From: Lewinellaceae bacterium
GTDB lineage: Bacteria; Bacteroidota; Bacteroidia; Chitinophagales; Saprospiraceae
Direction: 5' to 3'
Assembly: GCA_020636135.1 (NCBI GenBank)
Contig: JACJYK010000001.1
Coordinates: 3,086,501 to 3,150,500 of the forward strand
DNA length: 64,000 bases
Of the stretch, positions 44,643 to 54,925 are shown in pieces; within the stretch, counting starts at the first letter, position 1; each line of letters starts with the position of its first letter. The notes below the pieces were generated by a model. That model did no database searches and was not told the DNA's origin. It saw only the letters and a list, made by a program, of their open reading frames with translations. Position numbers and translations under genes: made by a program.

Positions 44643-46184
44643 TTAGTCTTTTTCTTCACCCAAGATTTTATATCTAAACCGCTCGGTAACTGCTGGTACA
44701 TGAGCGGAATCCATGGCTTCCTGGAGCTTTTTTAGGATGTCCGGGTGATCCCTGCTGACATCGTTTAGCTCCATCGGGTCTGCCTGGAGATCATAAAGTG
44801 CAATGTGCAGGCTATCCTGAAACAAATGGTCCCTGATGCCCTTCCATTGCCCCATTCTAACCGCTTGCTGACCGGTATACTCTGCCAGCTCCCAATAAAG
44901 ATACGGGTGAAATTCCTGCCGGTCATTTTCACCCAAAAGGGTTGGCAAAAAACTGATCCCATCGGTATGCGTTGCCGCCGGAACCCCGGCCAGATCGCAT
45001 AAGGTTGGTAATACGTCGTAAAATGCAGATGGCAAATCCGAGGATGTTCCAGCTGCAATATGTCCCGGCCACCGGGCAATCATAGGAACCCGGATACCAC
45101 CTTCGTGCGTAAATCCTTTTCCATAACCATAATCGGTGGCAAAAGGATGGGCGCTGTCAAAATACCGGGTATCTGCCCCACCGGTATACGTCGGGCCATT
45201 GTCGCTGGAAAAGATGACGATGGTATTATCGTCCAAGCCCTGGATCTTCAACTCTTTAAGCAGTTCTCCGACCTGTTCGTCCAAATAGCTGATCATTGCT
45301 GCATAGGTGGCATGTGGATACCTATTGGGGAAATATCCGTTCCGCCCGGTATAAGGCTTTTCATCGCCAAATTTTTCAATGTAGTGGCGAACCCATTGCT
45401 CAGGCGCCTGCAGGGGTAAATGTGGCAGTGGCGATGCATAATACAGAAAGAATGGCTCCGCCTTGTGACTACGGATAAAATGGATTGCTTCTTCATTCAT
45501 CCTGGTAGGCGCAAAATCGGTCTGTTGATAAAGCGCATAACTGGCGGGATCCAGGGTATCCGCACCGGGCTCCAGCTTTGTCCCGGGAGGAACTACCGGA
45601 TTGTGCAGCCATTCCTTCACGGTATCCTTCCACAGGAATGGCGGATACAGGTTATGAGCCTGACGCTGGCAATTGTACCCGTAAAAGAAATCAAAACCCT
45701 GTTTATTGGGTATGCCATCGGTCAACGGCGCTCCCAGGCCCCATTTCCCGACCATCCCTGTGGCATATCCGGCCGTTTTTAACAACTCGGGAATCAATAT
45801 CGAATCGGGTGAGAGAGGTCGCTGCCCCTCCAGATTGGGGTCCTTCACGGCTTTGGCATAATCCCAGACCTCCCCTCGTTCCCGCCATTCATCGTTACCG
45901 CGGATAAAGGCATGTCCGGCATGTTGACCGGTAAGTAAAACACATCTGGATGGTGCGCATACCGGAGCTCCCGCATAGTGACTGGTAAATAACATACCTT
46001 CCCGAGCCATCTGATCCAAATTAGGTGTCTCGATCAATTTTTGACCATAACACCCCAACTCACCATAACCCAGGTCGTCGGCAAGAATGTAAATGATATT
46101 GGGTAATTTTTCTTCCGGTGATTTTTGACACCCGGTAAAAACTGCCAGTGTTATGATCAACCCTGCTATGCGTAACTTCATCAT
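44643..46184 (-). CDS. Type I sulfatase lipoprotein (arylsulfatase family)
   Basis: 513 residues, lipoprotein signal ending in Cys19 (VFTGC). The formylglycine signature is CAPSRCVLLTG with Cys76 to be oxidised; metal ligands begin at ILADDLGYGE (Asp36-Asp37), and SSDNGPTYTGG holds further ligands. It hydrolyses sulfate esters, probably from sulfated polysaccharides. A Cys-type sulfatase needs an anaerobic-type or FGE maturase, not seen here. Upstream of the SDR gene in one unit. Confidence 0.92.
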   Translation of the reverse strand: MMKLRIAGLIITLAVFTGCQKSPEEKLPNIIYILADDLGYGELGCYGQKLIETPNLDQMAREGMLFTSHYAGAPVCAPSRCVLLTGQHAGHAFIRGNDEWRERGEVWDYAKAVKDPNLEGQRPLSPDSILIPELLKTAGYATGMVGKWGLGAPLTDGIPNKQGFDFFYGYNCQRQAHNLYPPFLWKDTVKEWLHNPVVPPGTKLEPGADTLDPASYALYQQTDFAPTRMNEEAIHFIRSHKAEPFFLYYASPLPHLPLQAPEQWVRHYIEKFGDEKPYTGRNGYFPNRYPHATYAAMISYLDEQVGELLKELKIQGLDDNTIVIFSSDNGPTYTGGADTRYFDSAHPFATDYGYGKGFTHEGGIRVPMIARWPGHIAAGTSSDLPSAFYDVLPTLCDLAGVPAATHTDGISFLPTLLGENDRQEFHPYLYWELAEYTGQQAVRMGQWKGIRDHLFQDSLHIALYDLQADPMELNDVSRDHPDILKKLQEAMDSAHVPAVTERFRYKILGEEKD

Positions 46185-46267
46185 CCAGCTAATGGTTTTT
46201 TCTTTATGCAGGCTGACAAGATAATAAACTACGTGAGCCTTTAAGCCTTAAAACCAGATTGTTGAAA

Positions 46268-47179
46268 TCAGGAACGCATGGCTTCTTTGACCAATGGAAG
46301 GATTTTCTTCCAGGCATCACTCCAAGGGACTATGATCTCAAAATGTCCCGAATCCGGAATAATGATCAATTCTGATTCCTGATTTTTTGCCTTTGACTTT
46401 TCGTTATACTGCAACCCGATGAAGGGTGGCACTGCCGCATCAAATACCCCGTTGATGAGGTATTGTTTGCCGTCAAATGGAAGCAGGTGATCCGGTGAGG
46501 TATCTTCCAGTGCAGCTTCTTTGCCCCGATTGGACCAGTCAATTAATTCTTCCACCGTATTATCCCCACATGCCGGCGCACCAAAATGGGAGAAGTAAGC
46601 CAGGTCTCCAATGCCCGCCAGACTGATGACATTTTTCACCGGCAAAGGATCCTTCCTATAGAGGGGACTGGAGGCAGGTATGTTCTTACGCATGGCCAGC
46701 CATAATGCCAGGTGGCCTCCGGCGGAATGCCCCATGGTTACGATCCGGTTCAGGTCAAGCCGGTGTTTTCCGGCAATGGTTTGCAAGTAATCCATCCCAC
46801 GGGCAACATCCAGAAATGTCCCCGGATAACCACTGCCCGGATAACCTATACGGCGGTATTCCAGATTCCAGACGGCGTAGCCCCGTGACCTCAGGTCATC
46901 GGCGATGTAATAAACCAGCTCGGCACCAGGATACTGATCCAGCCAGCACCCACCATGGATCAGGACGATCACCGGATGGCTGGCACCATGCTCAGGCAAC
47001 CATAGTTCTCCATACTGGAGGCTGTCATCGCTGGCATATGAATAGACAAAATTGGGTTGAGGGCGGTCGTTTTCCAGACGCTTTAAAATGTCCCGCCAGG
47101 ACAGCCCCTGAGCATCCAGCGTTGATTGTAACAATGGGATCATAACCATGGTTAAGCAAATTATCCGGAATCCAGCCAT
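46268..47179 (-). CDS. Secreted alpha/beta hydrolase (carboxylesterase, BD-FAE-like)
   Basis: 303 residues with a signal peptide (cleavage near TLDAQ). The HSL/BD-FAE-type oxyanion loop IHGGCWLDQYPG and elbow GHSAGGHLALWLA give the nucleophile Ser; PDSGHFEII contains the probable catalytic His. Such esterases deacetylate sugars or cleave small esters. A near-consensus -7 box (TACCTTTT at 47211-47218, minus strand) lies 31 bases upstream. Cotranscription with the sulfatase, 83 bases downstream, is possible. Confidence 0.85.
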   Translation of the reverse strand: MAGFRIICLTMVMIPLLQSTLDAQGLSWRDILKRLENDRPQPNFVYSYASDDSLQYGELWLPEHGASHPVIVLIHGGCWLDQYPGAELVYYIADDLRSRGYAVWNLEYRRIGYPGSGYPGTFLDVARGMDYLQTIAGKHRLDLNRIVTMGHSAGGHLALWLAMRKNIPASSPLYRKDPLPVKNVISLAGIGDLAYFSHFGAPACGDNTVEELIDWSNRGKEAALEDTSPDHLLPFDGKQYLINGVFDAAVPPFIGLQYNEKSKAKNQESELIIIPDSGHFEIIVPWSDAWKKILPLVKEAMRS

Positions 47180-47407
47180 TGCCTGTTAATCTGATTCAGG
47201 CACAATTTACAAAAGGTACCGTCACTTATGAAGGACCGAACTACTGGTCAGGGTTTATTGTCAAAGAAGACTTTTGAGATTCGTCTGGCGCGGCATTTGA
47301 AAGGGCAGATCCCGATCCAATTATCCTCATGAAGGGAGGGTCCGGGATTGGGACCTGCCATTAGGTGGTTTCCTCTTCCACCCATCTGGATTAACCAGGG
47401 TAAAGTT

Positions 47408-49816
47408 CTAGAACCTCCATCGAACTGCCAGGATCAGATTGCGTCCTGCTGCACTGATCCCTGAGGAATACGGCCGGTACCGCTTATCCAGTATGTTTTC
47501 GAGTCCGGCTTGAAGTACGATCCGGTGAGCGAAGGAATAACTGGCCTTCAGGTTCAGCGTCATCCACCCTGGTGAGTAAGGGTTGCCATCCACGTCGGGT
47601 GCATAGAGGTAATCTTTATCCTGCTCAGAAGGTGCCAGGTCCGCATTAGACACCTCACTGTTGAACTCCGTGTACAATTCAGCCCGAAACTGCTTCCGTT
47701 CAAAGCGCAGACGCGCCACCCCGAAAAGGGGTGCCGCATGCCGCAAAGGAGCCGTGGATCCGTCATCCAGCTCCTCCTCTCCCTTCTGGTAGTTTACATG
47801 ACCCAGCAGGGACCATCCGGGTGCCAGGTCTGCTTCAGCGCCAACCTGAATACCAAAGACGGTGGCTTGAGCGGCATTCTGAATGGTCTGGACCTGACTC
47901 AGCTCTCCATCATACAGGATGCTGTCCTGACCATTGAACCGGCTGGCGCGGCGTACCATGGCCCCATTCAGGTAGTTGTAATATGCAGTCAGATCCACTT
48001 TAAGGAAAGATCCCAAGACAGCTGCCGTTCCAACATCCACGCTGTACAGGTACTCACTCTTCAGGGACGGATTGGGCAAGACTACTGATCCGGGTTCGGA
48101 ATCAAATACCTTACCGACATCATCTATATTAGGCGCCCGGAATCCGGTTGACAAATTGGAAAAAAGTTGCCAGGTTGGGGTCGGGTTAAACACCACGCCG
48201 ATACTTCCTGTCAAAGCCCCAGACTGGTTGTGGATATCGGTCACCGGGAACGGATAAAAGCGCGTGTCCAGCATACCTTCAATGCCGTAATCGGAATATC
48301 GCAGCCCAGACCGGAGTACCCAGCTCTCCTGCATCTGATACCGGTGAGTCGCATAAAATCCCAAAGATCGCCAGGTAGACCCATCCGGATAGCGGGAAGG
48401 ACCGGCCTCTTCGGTTTTGTTCAGCACATTCACTTCGCTTCCCAGGCTGGTCACTCCATTCCAGATCCATTCCGCACCATATTGCAGCTGATGCCGTTTT
48501 CCAATTGCCTTCGTTGCATCGGCATTAAATGACCAGGCATCCACTTTTTCTTCACGTACATGCCGGATCGGGTCATTGAGGTCACGGTCTTTACGGCTCT
48601 CGGCAAAATATTGATAGGCGACACTGAGCTGCAGGTCATCCAACAGAGCATGATCACCCGCATAACGGGCACTGAGATGGTGCATCATCCAGGTCTGAGG
48701 GCCATAACTCCATTCTCCGGAGCGCAGGGTGCCACGGCGGTAGCGGATCAGCCGGTCGTAACGACTGTAATCCGACGTCGTCGCATAATGGCCTCCATAC
48801 TCAAAATCCCAGGAAGCTGACGGCTTGAACCGTATTTTCTGCATCAACTGGATCTGGGAGAACCCGGAAGGAGTCTGTACCAATGGATCGGAGTTCGGCA
48901 CAACCACATCTTCCTGCCCCTGACGAACGACATATTCCGGTCTCAGATATGCGTCCGGTCCATGACTGCCTTGTCGCAAGTCATCGTAATCATTCCAGGT
49001 TGCGCTGGTTACCATACCCCATTTCTTTCCGCCGATCATCAGGTCGGCATGACCTGTTTTTTCGGTATTTGCCGATGAATACCGCACATCAGCATTGCCG
49101 GCGATCAGAGGCTTATCACCTGCCGACAACTCGGGCTTCAATGTATAGAAACTCATCACGCCACCTATGGCATCACTGCCAAACAAGACTGAACTCGGTC
49201 CGAAACTCACTTCTGCGCCCTGCAGGGCAAAGGGGTCAATATTGATCACATTCTGCAGGTTGCCACTCCGGAATATGGCATTGTTCATCCTTACTCCATC
49301 GACACTCAGCACCACCCGGTTGGTTGCAAAACCACGGATCATCGGGCTACCACCACCCAATTGGCTTTTTTGCATAAATACGTCGCCGGACTGGGCCAGT
49401 AAATCGGCCGCCGTCTGTGGATTCCCGAATTGAATATCACGGGCAGGGATGGTGGTGATCTTGGTGGGTATCTCCCTTTTCTTCTGCTGCCAACGGCTGA
49501 CGGATACCACCACTTCGTCCAGCAGCAACCGGTTCTCGTGGAGATAAACCACAAAACCCATTGAATCCAGATGACGGAGATCCAGCGTTTGTTGGTCGAA
49601 GCCGACCATTTGAACCAGGATGCTGTCCGATGATATAAAACCGGACAAATCTGCCTGCCCCTGGATATTGGTTTCCACCGTAGTGCCGGATTGGGATCCG
49701 TGGATAATCACGCCGGCGATGGGTTCCTGATTGGATTCATCGCGAACTTCGATGGTCTGCGCCCACATTGCCGGAACCATACTGTACATCAGCATGGTTA
49801 TATACCATTTCTTCAT
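47408..49816 (-). CDS. Heme/hemoglobin-type TonB-dependent receptor
   Basis: 802 residues: signal peptide, CarboxypepD_reg-like domain (about 20-95), plug (about 105-220) with SPMIRGFATNRVVLSVDGVR and NNAIFRSGNLQNVI, and barrel ending LAVRWRF. These plug motifs are typical of the hemoglobin/transferrin/lactoferrin receptor group. The barrel has GFRAPN (about 556) and NPSL (about 578), matching the FRAP and NPNL motifs of heme receptors. It probably imports heme. A 175-residue partner gene lies 71 bases upstream. Confidence 0.88.
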   Translation of the reverse strand: MKKWYITMLMYSMVPAMWAQTIEVRDESNQEPIAGVIIHGSQSGTTVETNIQGQADLSGFISSDSILVQMVGFDQQTLDLRHLDSMGFVVYLHENRLLLDEVVVSVSRWQQKKREIPTKITTIPARDIQFGNPQTAADLLAQSGDVFMQKSQLGGGSPMIRGFATNRVVLSVDGVRMNNAIFRSGNLQNVINIDPFALQGAEVSFGPSSVLFGSDAIGGVMSFYTLKPELSAGDKPLIAGNADVRYSSANTEKTGHADLMIGGKKWGMVTSATWNDYDDLRQGSHGPDAYLRPEYVVRQGQEDVVVPNSDPLVQTPSGFSQIQLMQKIRFKPSASWDFEYGGHYATTSDYSRYDRLIRYRRGTLRSGEWSYGPQTWMMHHLSARYAGDHALLDDLQLSVAYQYFAESRKDRDLNDPIRHVREEKVDAWSFNADATKAIGKRHQLQYGAEWIWNGVTSLGSEVNVLNKTEEAGPSRYPDGSTWRSLGFYATHRYQMQESWVLRSGLRYSDYGIEGMLDTRFYPFPVTDIHNQSGALTGSIGVVFNPTPTWQLFSNLSTGFRAPNIDDVGKVFDSEPGSVVLPNPSLKSEYLYSVDVGTAAVLGSFLKVDLTAYYNYLNGAMVRRASRFNGQDSILYDGELSQVQTIQNAAQATVFGIQVGAEADLAPGWSLLGHVNYQKGEEELDDGSTAPLRHAAPLFGVARLRFERKQFRAELYTEFNSEVSNADLAPSEQDKDYLYAPDVDGNPYSPGWMTLNLKASYSFAHRIVLQAGLENILDKRYRPYSSGISAAGRNLILAVRWRF

Positions 49817-49887
49817 TGAATTGAAAATTAAGATGTTGAACTAAAAATTTGATTTTCTCCTGGCATTGCCAGGCCCTGGATAGGAGA

Positions 49888-50415
49888 TCAACACATCTTA
49901 TTGGGTGGAGGCACTTCAGGAGAACGTGCTTCCTGGCCGAGGCATTTCCGAACAAAATCGGGCCGGTTTTCAGTCCAGTATAATGATGGAGAATGTATAA
50001 TATCAATGCCGGGCTCACACCATTGCTGGTTGAGCAGGTCTAATAATCTGCTGGTTAAGGGCCTTTGGCCATCCGGCTGATCCCCTGAACTCATCAAACT
50101 TTCCAGCTGTTCTTCAAAAGCTTTTTCGGTGGCATCGGCCAGGCATTCATACCAGATGGTGTCACCTTTTTGGGTAGTGCGGATCACATCATACCATTGA
50201 CCTTCATAGCGGAATTCCCGGTCTTCGACCCAATGCAAGTCCGGGTCGCCGGCAATTACTCGGATGGTCGTGATCATTTCCTGCGGCAAGGTCTGTACCA
50301 GCTTCTGATACACTGCTGCCTTCCATTCCAACCGCTTCGTGGTAAGGAATACCCAGGTACTGACTGAAGGTAACACCAGTATCCCGAATAAAACGATAGC
50401 GATCCATCTCCGCAT
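49888..50415 (-). CDS. Hypothetical protein paired with the heme-type receptor
   Basis: 175 residues. One N-terminal hydrophobic segment (IAIVLFGILVLPSVSTWVF), then a soluble part with three Cys in the second half and an unusual end, PPPNKMC. No family is recognised. Like the 129-residue gene before the copper receptor, it is a small anchored protein directly upstream of a TonB receptor with a Pro-rich tail, so it may be an accessory factor. The two do not align convincingly by eye. Confidence 0.65.
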   Translation of the reverse strand: MRRWIAIVLFGILVLPSVSTWVFLTTKRLEWKAAVYQKLVQTLPQEMITTIRVIAGDPDLHWVEDREFRYEGQWYDVIRTTQKGDTIWYECLADATEKAFEEQLESLMSSGDQPDGQRPLTSRLLDLLNQQWCEPGIDIIHSPSLYWTENRPDFVRKCLGQEARSPEVPPPNKMC

Positions 50416-50660
50416 CGCTCAAAGATAGTGGATTTCGCGAAGGGATTAGGGTGCGAAATACAACGCCAATTGTCCCCGCCGCGAGCTTGGAAAACGTATC
50501 AGGACAGAAAAAGCCACCGTCATAGAGGAATACCTGCTGAGAATAAAGGAAGCTCTGGATTAAACCTGGGTGCCTAGGCTACTTCTTCCGCGCACACAAA
50601 TCAGGAAAACACCTCAATACGTCCACACGTTTCGTACCTTGCCGTAAAGGATTAATAACA

Positions 50661-52076
50661 ATGAAGCTAGTCAAAATTGTCATACTGCTCCTAATAGCGA
50701 GTACGGCCATACCTGCCCAATCCTGGCACCAGATGCTTAGCGGTGCCTACGATGATTACCGGGAATCGACCATCACCGACCGGAGATTCAAGCACCGGGA
50801 TATCGAGCCACTCATTGCCAAAACGGCCACACATCCTGAATTTATGGTCAAGACCCTCGGGACTTCGGTGCAGGGAAGACCAATATATCTGGTCCGTGCC
50901 GGGCATGGACCACACACGGTGCTGATGTGGTCTCAGATGCATGGGAATGAATCCACCGCGACGATGGCGCTGATGGATCTGTTCAATTTCTTACTGGTTG
51001 ACGATGCGTTTAACAACATCCGGAAGACGATCTTCGACAACCTTACCATCTACATGATCCCGATGCTCAATCCAGACGGCGCTGAGCAGTTTACCCGTCG
51101 CAATGCCTACGACATTGACATCAACCGGGACGCCCTTCGATTGTCCAGTCCTGAAGCCCGCATTCTGAAAGGGGCTCGGGACTCTTTACAGCCGGAATAC
51201 GGATTTAACCTGCACGATCAAAACCGCTATACCAGTGTAGGAATAAGTGGAAAAACAGCGACCATATCCTTTCTGGCTCCGGCATTTGACTGGGATAAAT
51301 CTGTCAATGATGTCCGGCGCCGGTCCCTGCAACTCATTGTTACCCTGAACAATATGCTCCAGCAATACCTGCCGGGGCAGGTGGCTAAATACGACGATAC
51401 ATTTGAGCCACGAGCCTTTGGTGACAACATCCAAAAGTGGGGAACCAGTACTATTCTGATCGAATGCGGAGGTCAACCCGGCGACCTCGAAAAACAGTTG
51501 ATACGCAAGATGAATTTCCTTCTGTTCCTGACCGCCTTTGAATCAATTTCTTCAGGCAATCATCTCAAAAACAACACCGACGATTATTTCCGGAAAATAC
51601 CTGAAAATGCGCATTACCTACATGAACTGATCATCCGTAATGGCACGTGTGAAACCCCATATGGTCCGGTCATCCTGGATATCGGATTTGCTATGAATGA
51701 ACGGGATAATGCCGAGGCAACCCGGTTCAGCCAATCTGCATACATCTCGGACCTGGGTGATTTATCAACTTACTCCGCATACGAAGAACTCAATGCCGCC
51801 GGCTATACCATTCTGTCAGGTCTGCTGTATATTCCGAATGCTCAGGAGCTCAAAAGTCATCGAATTGACGAAAGGGAGTTATTAAAGCAGGGCTACCTCT
51901 GGCTACCGCTTTCCCTGAAAAGTGAATTTCCGGAGGTAAGGACCATGCAATGGACCTCTGCAGATGCTTTCAAGCCAGCCACCATCAGCCTGGGTCAAAA
52001 TCCGGGGCTGATCCTGATCCATGGCGGGGTTCTGGCTGGAACGGTCATCAACGGAACCTGGGCCAAAATCGAATGA
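50661..52076 (+). CDS. Secreted M14-family zinc carboxypeptidase
   Basis: 471 residues with a signal peptide (cleavage near IPAQS). Zinc ligands of the M14 fold: QMHGNES (HxxE) and, later, His in NLHDQNRYT; MLNPDGAEQFTRRNAYDIDINRD is the typical substrate-side segment. A catalytic Glu may be in ILIECGGQ. The catalytic part ends near residue 290; the following ~180 residues are uncharacterised. The stop overlaps the start of the acetoacetyl-CoA ligase gene. Confidence 0.88.
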   Translation: MKLVKIVILLLIASTAIPAQSWHQMLSGAYDDYRESTITDRRFKHRDIEPLIAKTATHPEFMVKTLGTSVQGRPIYLVRAGHGPHTVLMWSQMHGNESTATMALMDLFNFLLVDDAFNNIRKTIFDNLTIYMIPMLNPDGAEQFTRRNAYDIDINRDALRLSSPEARILKGARDSLQPEYGFNLHDQNRYTSVGISGKTATISFLAPAFDWDKSVNDVRRRSLQLIVTLNNMLQQYLPGQVAKYDDTFEPRAFGDNIQKWGTSTILIECGGQPGDLEKQLIRKMNFLLFLTAFESISSGNHLKNNTDDYFRKIPENAHYLHELIIRNGTCETPYGPVILDIGFAMNERDNAEATRFSQSAYISDLGDLSTYSAYEELNAAGYTILSGLLYIPNAQELKSHRIDERELLKQGYLWLPLSLKSEFPEVRTMQWTSADAFKPATISLGQNPGLILIHGGVLAGTVINGTWAKIE

Positions 52077-54058
52077 TCATGGAACAGACCGTTTCCTGGA
52101 AACCAACGGTGGAGTTTGTTCAGAACTCCAACCTTCAGCATTATCTGGATTGGATGGCCGGTAAAAAAGGTCTGACATTTACCGATTACCCGTCATTATG
52201 GCAATGGTCCGTCGAAAACATCGAAGCATTCTGGGAATCGCTCTGGGATTATTTTGCAATAAAAGCCCATGCACCATACGAAAGGATCCGTTCCGGGAAT
52301 CTGATGCCCGACGTGGAATGGTTTCCCGGCGCCACGTTAAATTACGCCGAGCATATCTTTCGGCAATTTTCCAGTGAACGTCCGGCATTGGAATTCGTCC
52401 ATGAATCCGGAACCCGCCGGATCATCAGTTGGGAGGAGCTTAGGGAGCAGGTAAGCAAAGTGCGTACGTTTCTTATCCGCCAGGGAATCACCAGAGGCGA
52501 CCGGGTTGCCGGATTTCTACCCAATATCCCCGAGGCTATAGCCATCTTCCTGGCCGTGAATTCACTGGGAGCTATCTGGTCCTGCTGTTCGCCGGACTTT
52601 GGCGAGCGGACGGTTATCGACCGGTTTTCGCTTATCGAACCCAAGGTACTCTTTACCGTGGATGGGTATCAGTATGCTGGGAAGCCTTTCCCCCGGTACA
52701 AACAAGCATTAAATATCGTCAGTGAGGTACTGTCCATCGACCGGGTCGTCGTCATTCCTTATCTCGATCCAGAATTTACCTGGCCGGGAGAAATGAGTCA
52801 CCCATGGAGTGCGATCATGGACTTGCCGGCCGGTCAGCCATTAGCGTTTACGCCGGTACCTTTTGATCATCCTATCTGGGTGCTGTATTCGTCCGGGACC
52901 ACGGGCAAGCCTAAAGCCATCACCCATTCCCACGGAGGCATGCTGCTGGAGCATCTCAAATACCTCTCCCTGCAAAACAATGTCAAACCGGGTGAACGAT
53001 TCTTTTGGTTTACCACCACCGGGTGGATGATGTGGAATTTTCTGCAAGCATCGATGCTGGTTGGGGCGGTGCCGGTCCTTTATGATGGCAGTCCCGGATT
53101 TCCCGACCTCAATGTGTTGTGGAAAACAGCAAGTGAGTTGCCCGTACACCATTTTGGTACCAGCGCACCTTATCTGGTGGCGTGTATGAAAGCGGACCTT
53201 GATCCTGGAAGGGCATTTGACTTGTCATCGTTGGTTTCCATCGGATCGACCGGTGCACCGCTGCCTCCTGAAGCCTTTGACTGGGTCTACGGACATGTGT
53301 CACGCAAGGTTTGGCTTTGTTCCATGAGCGGTGGTACCGATGTCTGCACGGCATTTGTAGGCAGCAGCCCCTTGCTACCGGTTTACCGGGGATACATCCA
53401 ATGCCGGGCGCTTGGCTGTGCACTCTATGCGTACGATGATCAGGGACGTCATCTCACCGGCTCATTAGGAGAAATGGTTATCGAAGAGCCGATGCCCAGT
53501 ATGCCGATTTATTTTTGGAACGACACGGATGGCGAACGTTACCGGTCCAGTTATTTCGACGAATATCCAGGCAAATGGAGACACGGGGACTGGATCCGGA
53601 TCGAAGAAAACGGATCCCTGCAAATCCTGGGACGGTCGGATGCCACACTGAACCGCAAAGGTGTACGCATCGGCACGGCAGAGATCTACCGGGTGCTGGA
53701 TGGCTTTTCCGAACTGAAGGATGCCCTGATCCTCAACCTGGAGCTACCGGGTGGCGATGACTTCATGCCTTTGTATGTCGTGCTGGCAGAAAATCAATTC
53801 CTGACCGAACATTTAATCAAATCCATCAATCAGTCTCTTAAAACCCAGTGTTCACCGCGCCATGTCCCGGACCATATTATGGATGTCCCGGACATCCCCT
53901 ATACCCTCAGTGGAAAAAAGATGGAAGTGCCCGTGAAAAAAATTTTAATGGGTATGGATCCTGGCAAAGCCTTAAATAAAGATGCAGCCAGGAATCCGGA
54001 GGCGTTGGAGTGGTTTGTGGAGCATAAAAAGCAGATCTTCAGCCGAGGGGAAGGATGA
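52073..54058 (+). CDS. Acetoacetate-CoA ligase
   Basis: 661 residues from ATG 52073, which overlaps the preceding stop (ATGA); ATG 52079 is an alternative and the longer open frame upstream lies inside the M14 gene. ANL-superfamily motifs: YSSGTTGKPKAITHSHGG, WFTTTGWMMWN, SMSGGTDVCTAF and the end-domain GRSDATLNRKGVRIG. The PYTLSGKKMEVPVKKIL end is that of acetoacetyl-CoA synthetase. It activates acetoacetate with ATP for lipid or leucine metabolism. Confidence 0.93.
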   Translation: MIMEQTVSWKPTVEFVQNSNLQHYLDWMAGKKGLTFTDYPSLWQWSVENIEAFWESLWDYFAIKAHAPYERIRSGNLMPDVEWFPGATLNYAEHIFRQFSSERPALEFVHESGTRRIISWEELREQVSKVRTFLIRQGITRGDRVAGFLPNIPEAIAIFLAVNSLGAIWSCCSPDFGERTVIDRFSLIEPKVLFTVDGYQYAGKPFPRYKQALNIVSEVLSIDRVVVIPYLDPEFTWPGEMSHPWSAIMDLPAGQPLAFTPVPFDHPIWVLYSSGTTGKPKAITHSHGGMLLEHLKYLSLQNNVKPGERFFWFTTTGWMMWNFLQASMLVGAVPVLYDGSPGFPDLNVLWKTASELPVHHFGTSAPYLVACMKADLDPGRAFDLSSLVSIGSTGAPLPPEAFDWVYGHVSRKVWLCSMSGGTDVCTAFVGSSPLLPVYRGYIQCRALGCALYAYDDQGRHLTGSLGEMVIEEPMPSMPIYFWNDTDGERYRSSYFDEYPGKWRHGDWIRIEENGSLQILGRSDATLNRKGVRIGTAEIYRVLDGFSELKDALILNLELPGGDDFMPLYVVLAENQFLTEHLIKSINQSLKTQCSPRHVPDHIMDVPDIPYTLSGKKMEVPVKKILMGMDPGKALNKDAARNPEALEWFVEHKKQIFSRGEG

Positions 54059-54084
54059 TTTGAAGAAATTCCATTGGTTATTTC

Positions 54085-54391
54085 TGTCGCCCTTCCAGGG
54101 CTCGTTTTGATGCGTGATTTAATCATAAATGGGTTTCACCCATTCCTCATCTAATTATGCCCTTTCAGGGCATAGCTCTGAATCCCGTATCAATGCAGAT
54201 TTAGCATCATATCACAGGACAGGGTCCATACCCTGGCCTACAACGTATCCCATTCCACCCAGCCCTGAAAGGGCGACATACTACAGGACAGGGTTACTAA
54301 CCCTGTCCTGAAAGGGCGACATATCACAGGACAGGGTCCATACCCTGGCCTAAAACGTATCCCATCCACCCAGCCCTGAAAGGGCGACATA
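54085..54391. repeat. REP array, left of the RAYT gene
   Basis: Begins TGTCGCCCTTCCAGGGCTCG and contains repeated hairpins of form GCCCT-N3-AGGGC, plus CAGGGTCCATACCCTG and GGGTTTCACCC dyads, then three copies of the CTGAAAGGGCGACATA unit. It ends three bases before the RAYT stop. The first ~220 bases recur almost unchanged at 54926. Confidence 0.88.
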
Positions 54392-54394
54392 ATT

Positions 54395-54847
54395 TCAATC
54401 CCAGACATACCGATCATCATATTCAATATGGAATTCATCCAGGAATTTGATATACTCTTCACGGAATGATAATTTTTTATGATGAGTTTCCTGGTTTGCA
54501 ATGTATTGAATGACAGGAGTAATATTGGAAGATTGCACTGAAAAGGCGCCATATCCATTCTGCCAGCGAAAATTATTAAGATTAATGTGCTTGGTTTTAA
54601 TCCATTTCGAGGAATTTGATTTCACCTCCCTCATGAAATTAGCCAGAGCAATATTCTTTGAAAGGGAACAAAGAATATGAACATGGTCCCGATAGCCACC
54701 CACTTGAACAGCGGGGGATTCCAGTTGTCGGCAAATCCCTCCCAAATATTGGAATAACTCATCTTTAATATCTGGTATAATCCAGGGAAATCTATTCTTA
54801 GTACTGAATACGATATGCAGGTAGTTCTTTACCAGAGACTGGCCCAT
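54395..54847 (-). mobile_element. REP-associated tyrosine transposase (RAYT, Y1/IS200-like)
   Basis: 150 residues, complete. HUH motif DHVHIL (about residues 53-58), VFSTKNRFPWI at the N-terminal strand and the catalytic Tyr in VIQYIANQETHHKK near 125. The short length and the flanking palindromic repeats identify a RAYT, a domesticated relative of the IS200/IS605 TnpA family that is thought to act on REP sequences. Its 3-prime end abuts one array and the second array begins 78 bases before its start. Confidence 0.92.
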
Positions 54848-54925
54848 AGGTACTATTATTTGATTAAGACAACACTCCTAAAATACCTGAATTCTCCGAT
54901 AATTAATAATTATTTGCTCTATATA

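Noticed and set aside
51950..52072. Upstream extension of the acetoacetyl-CoA ligase frame
   Set aside because: It lies inside the M14 peptidase gene; the ATGA overlap at 52073 gives the normal family length.
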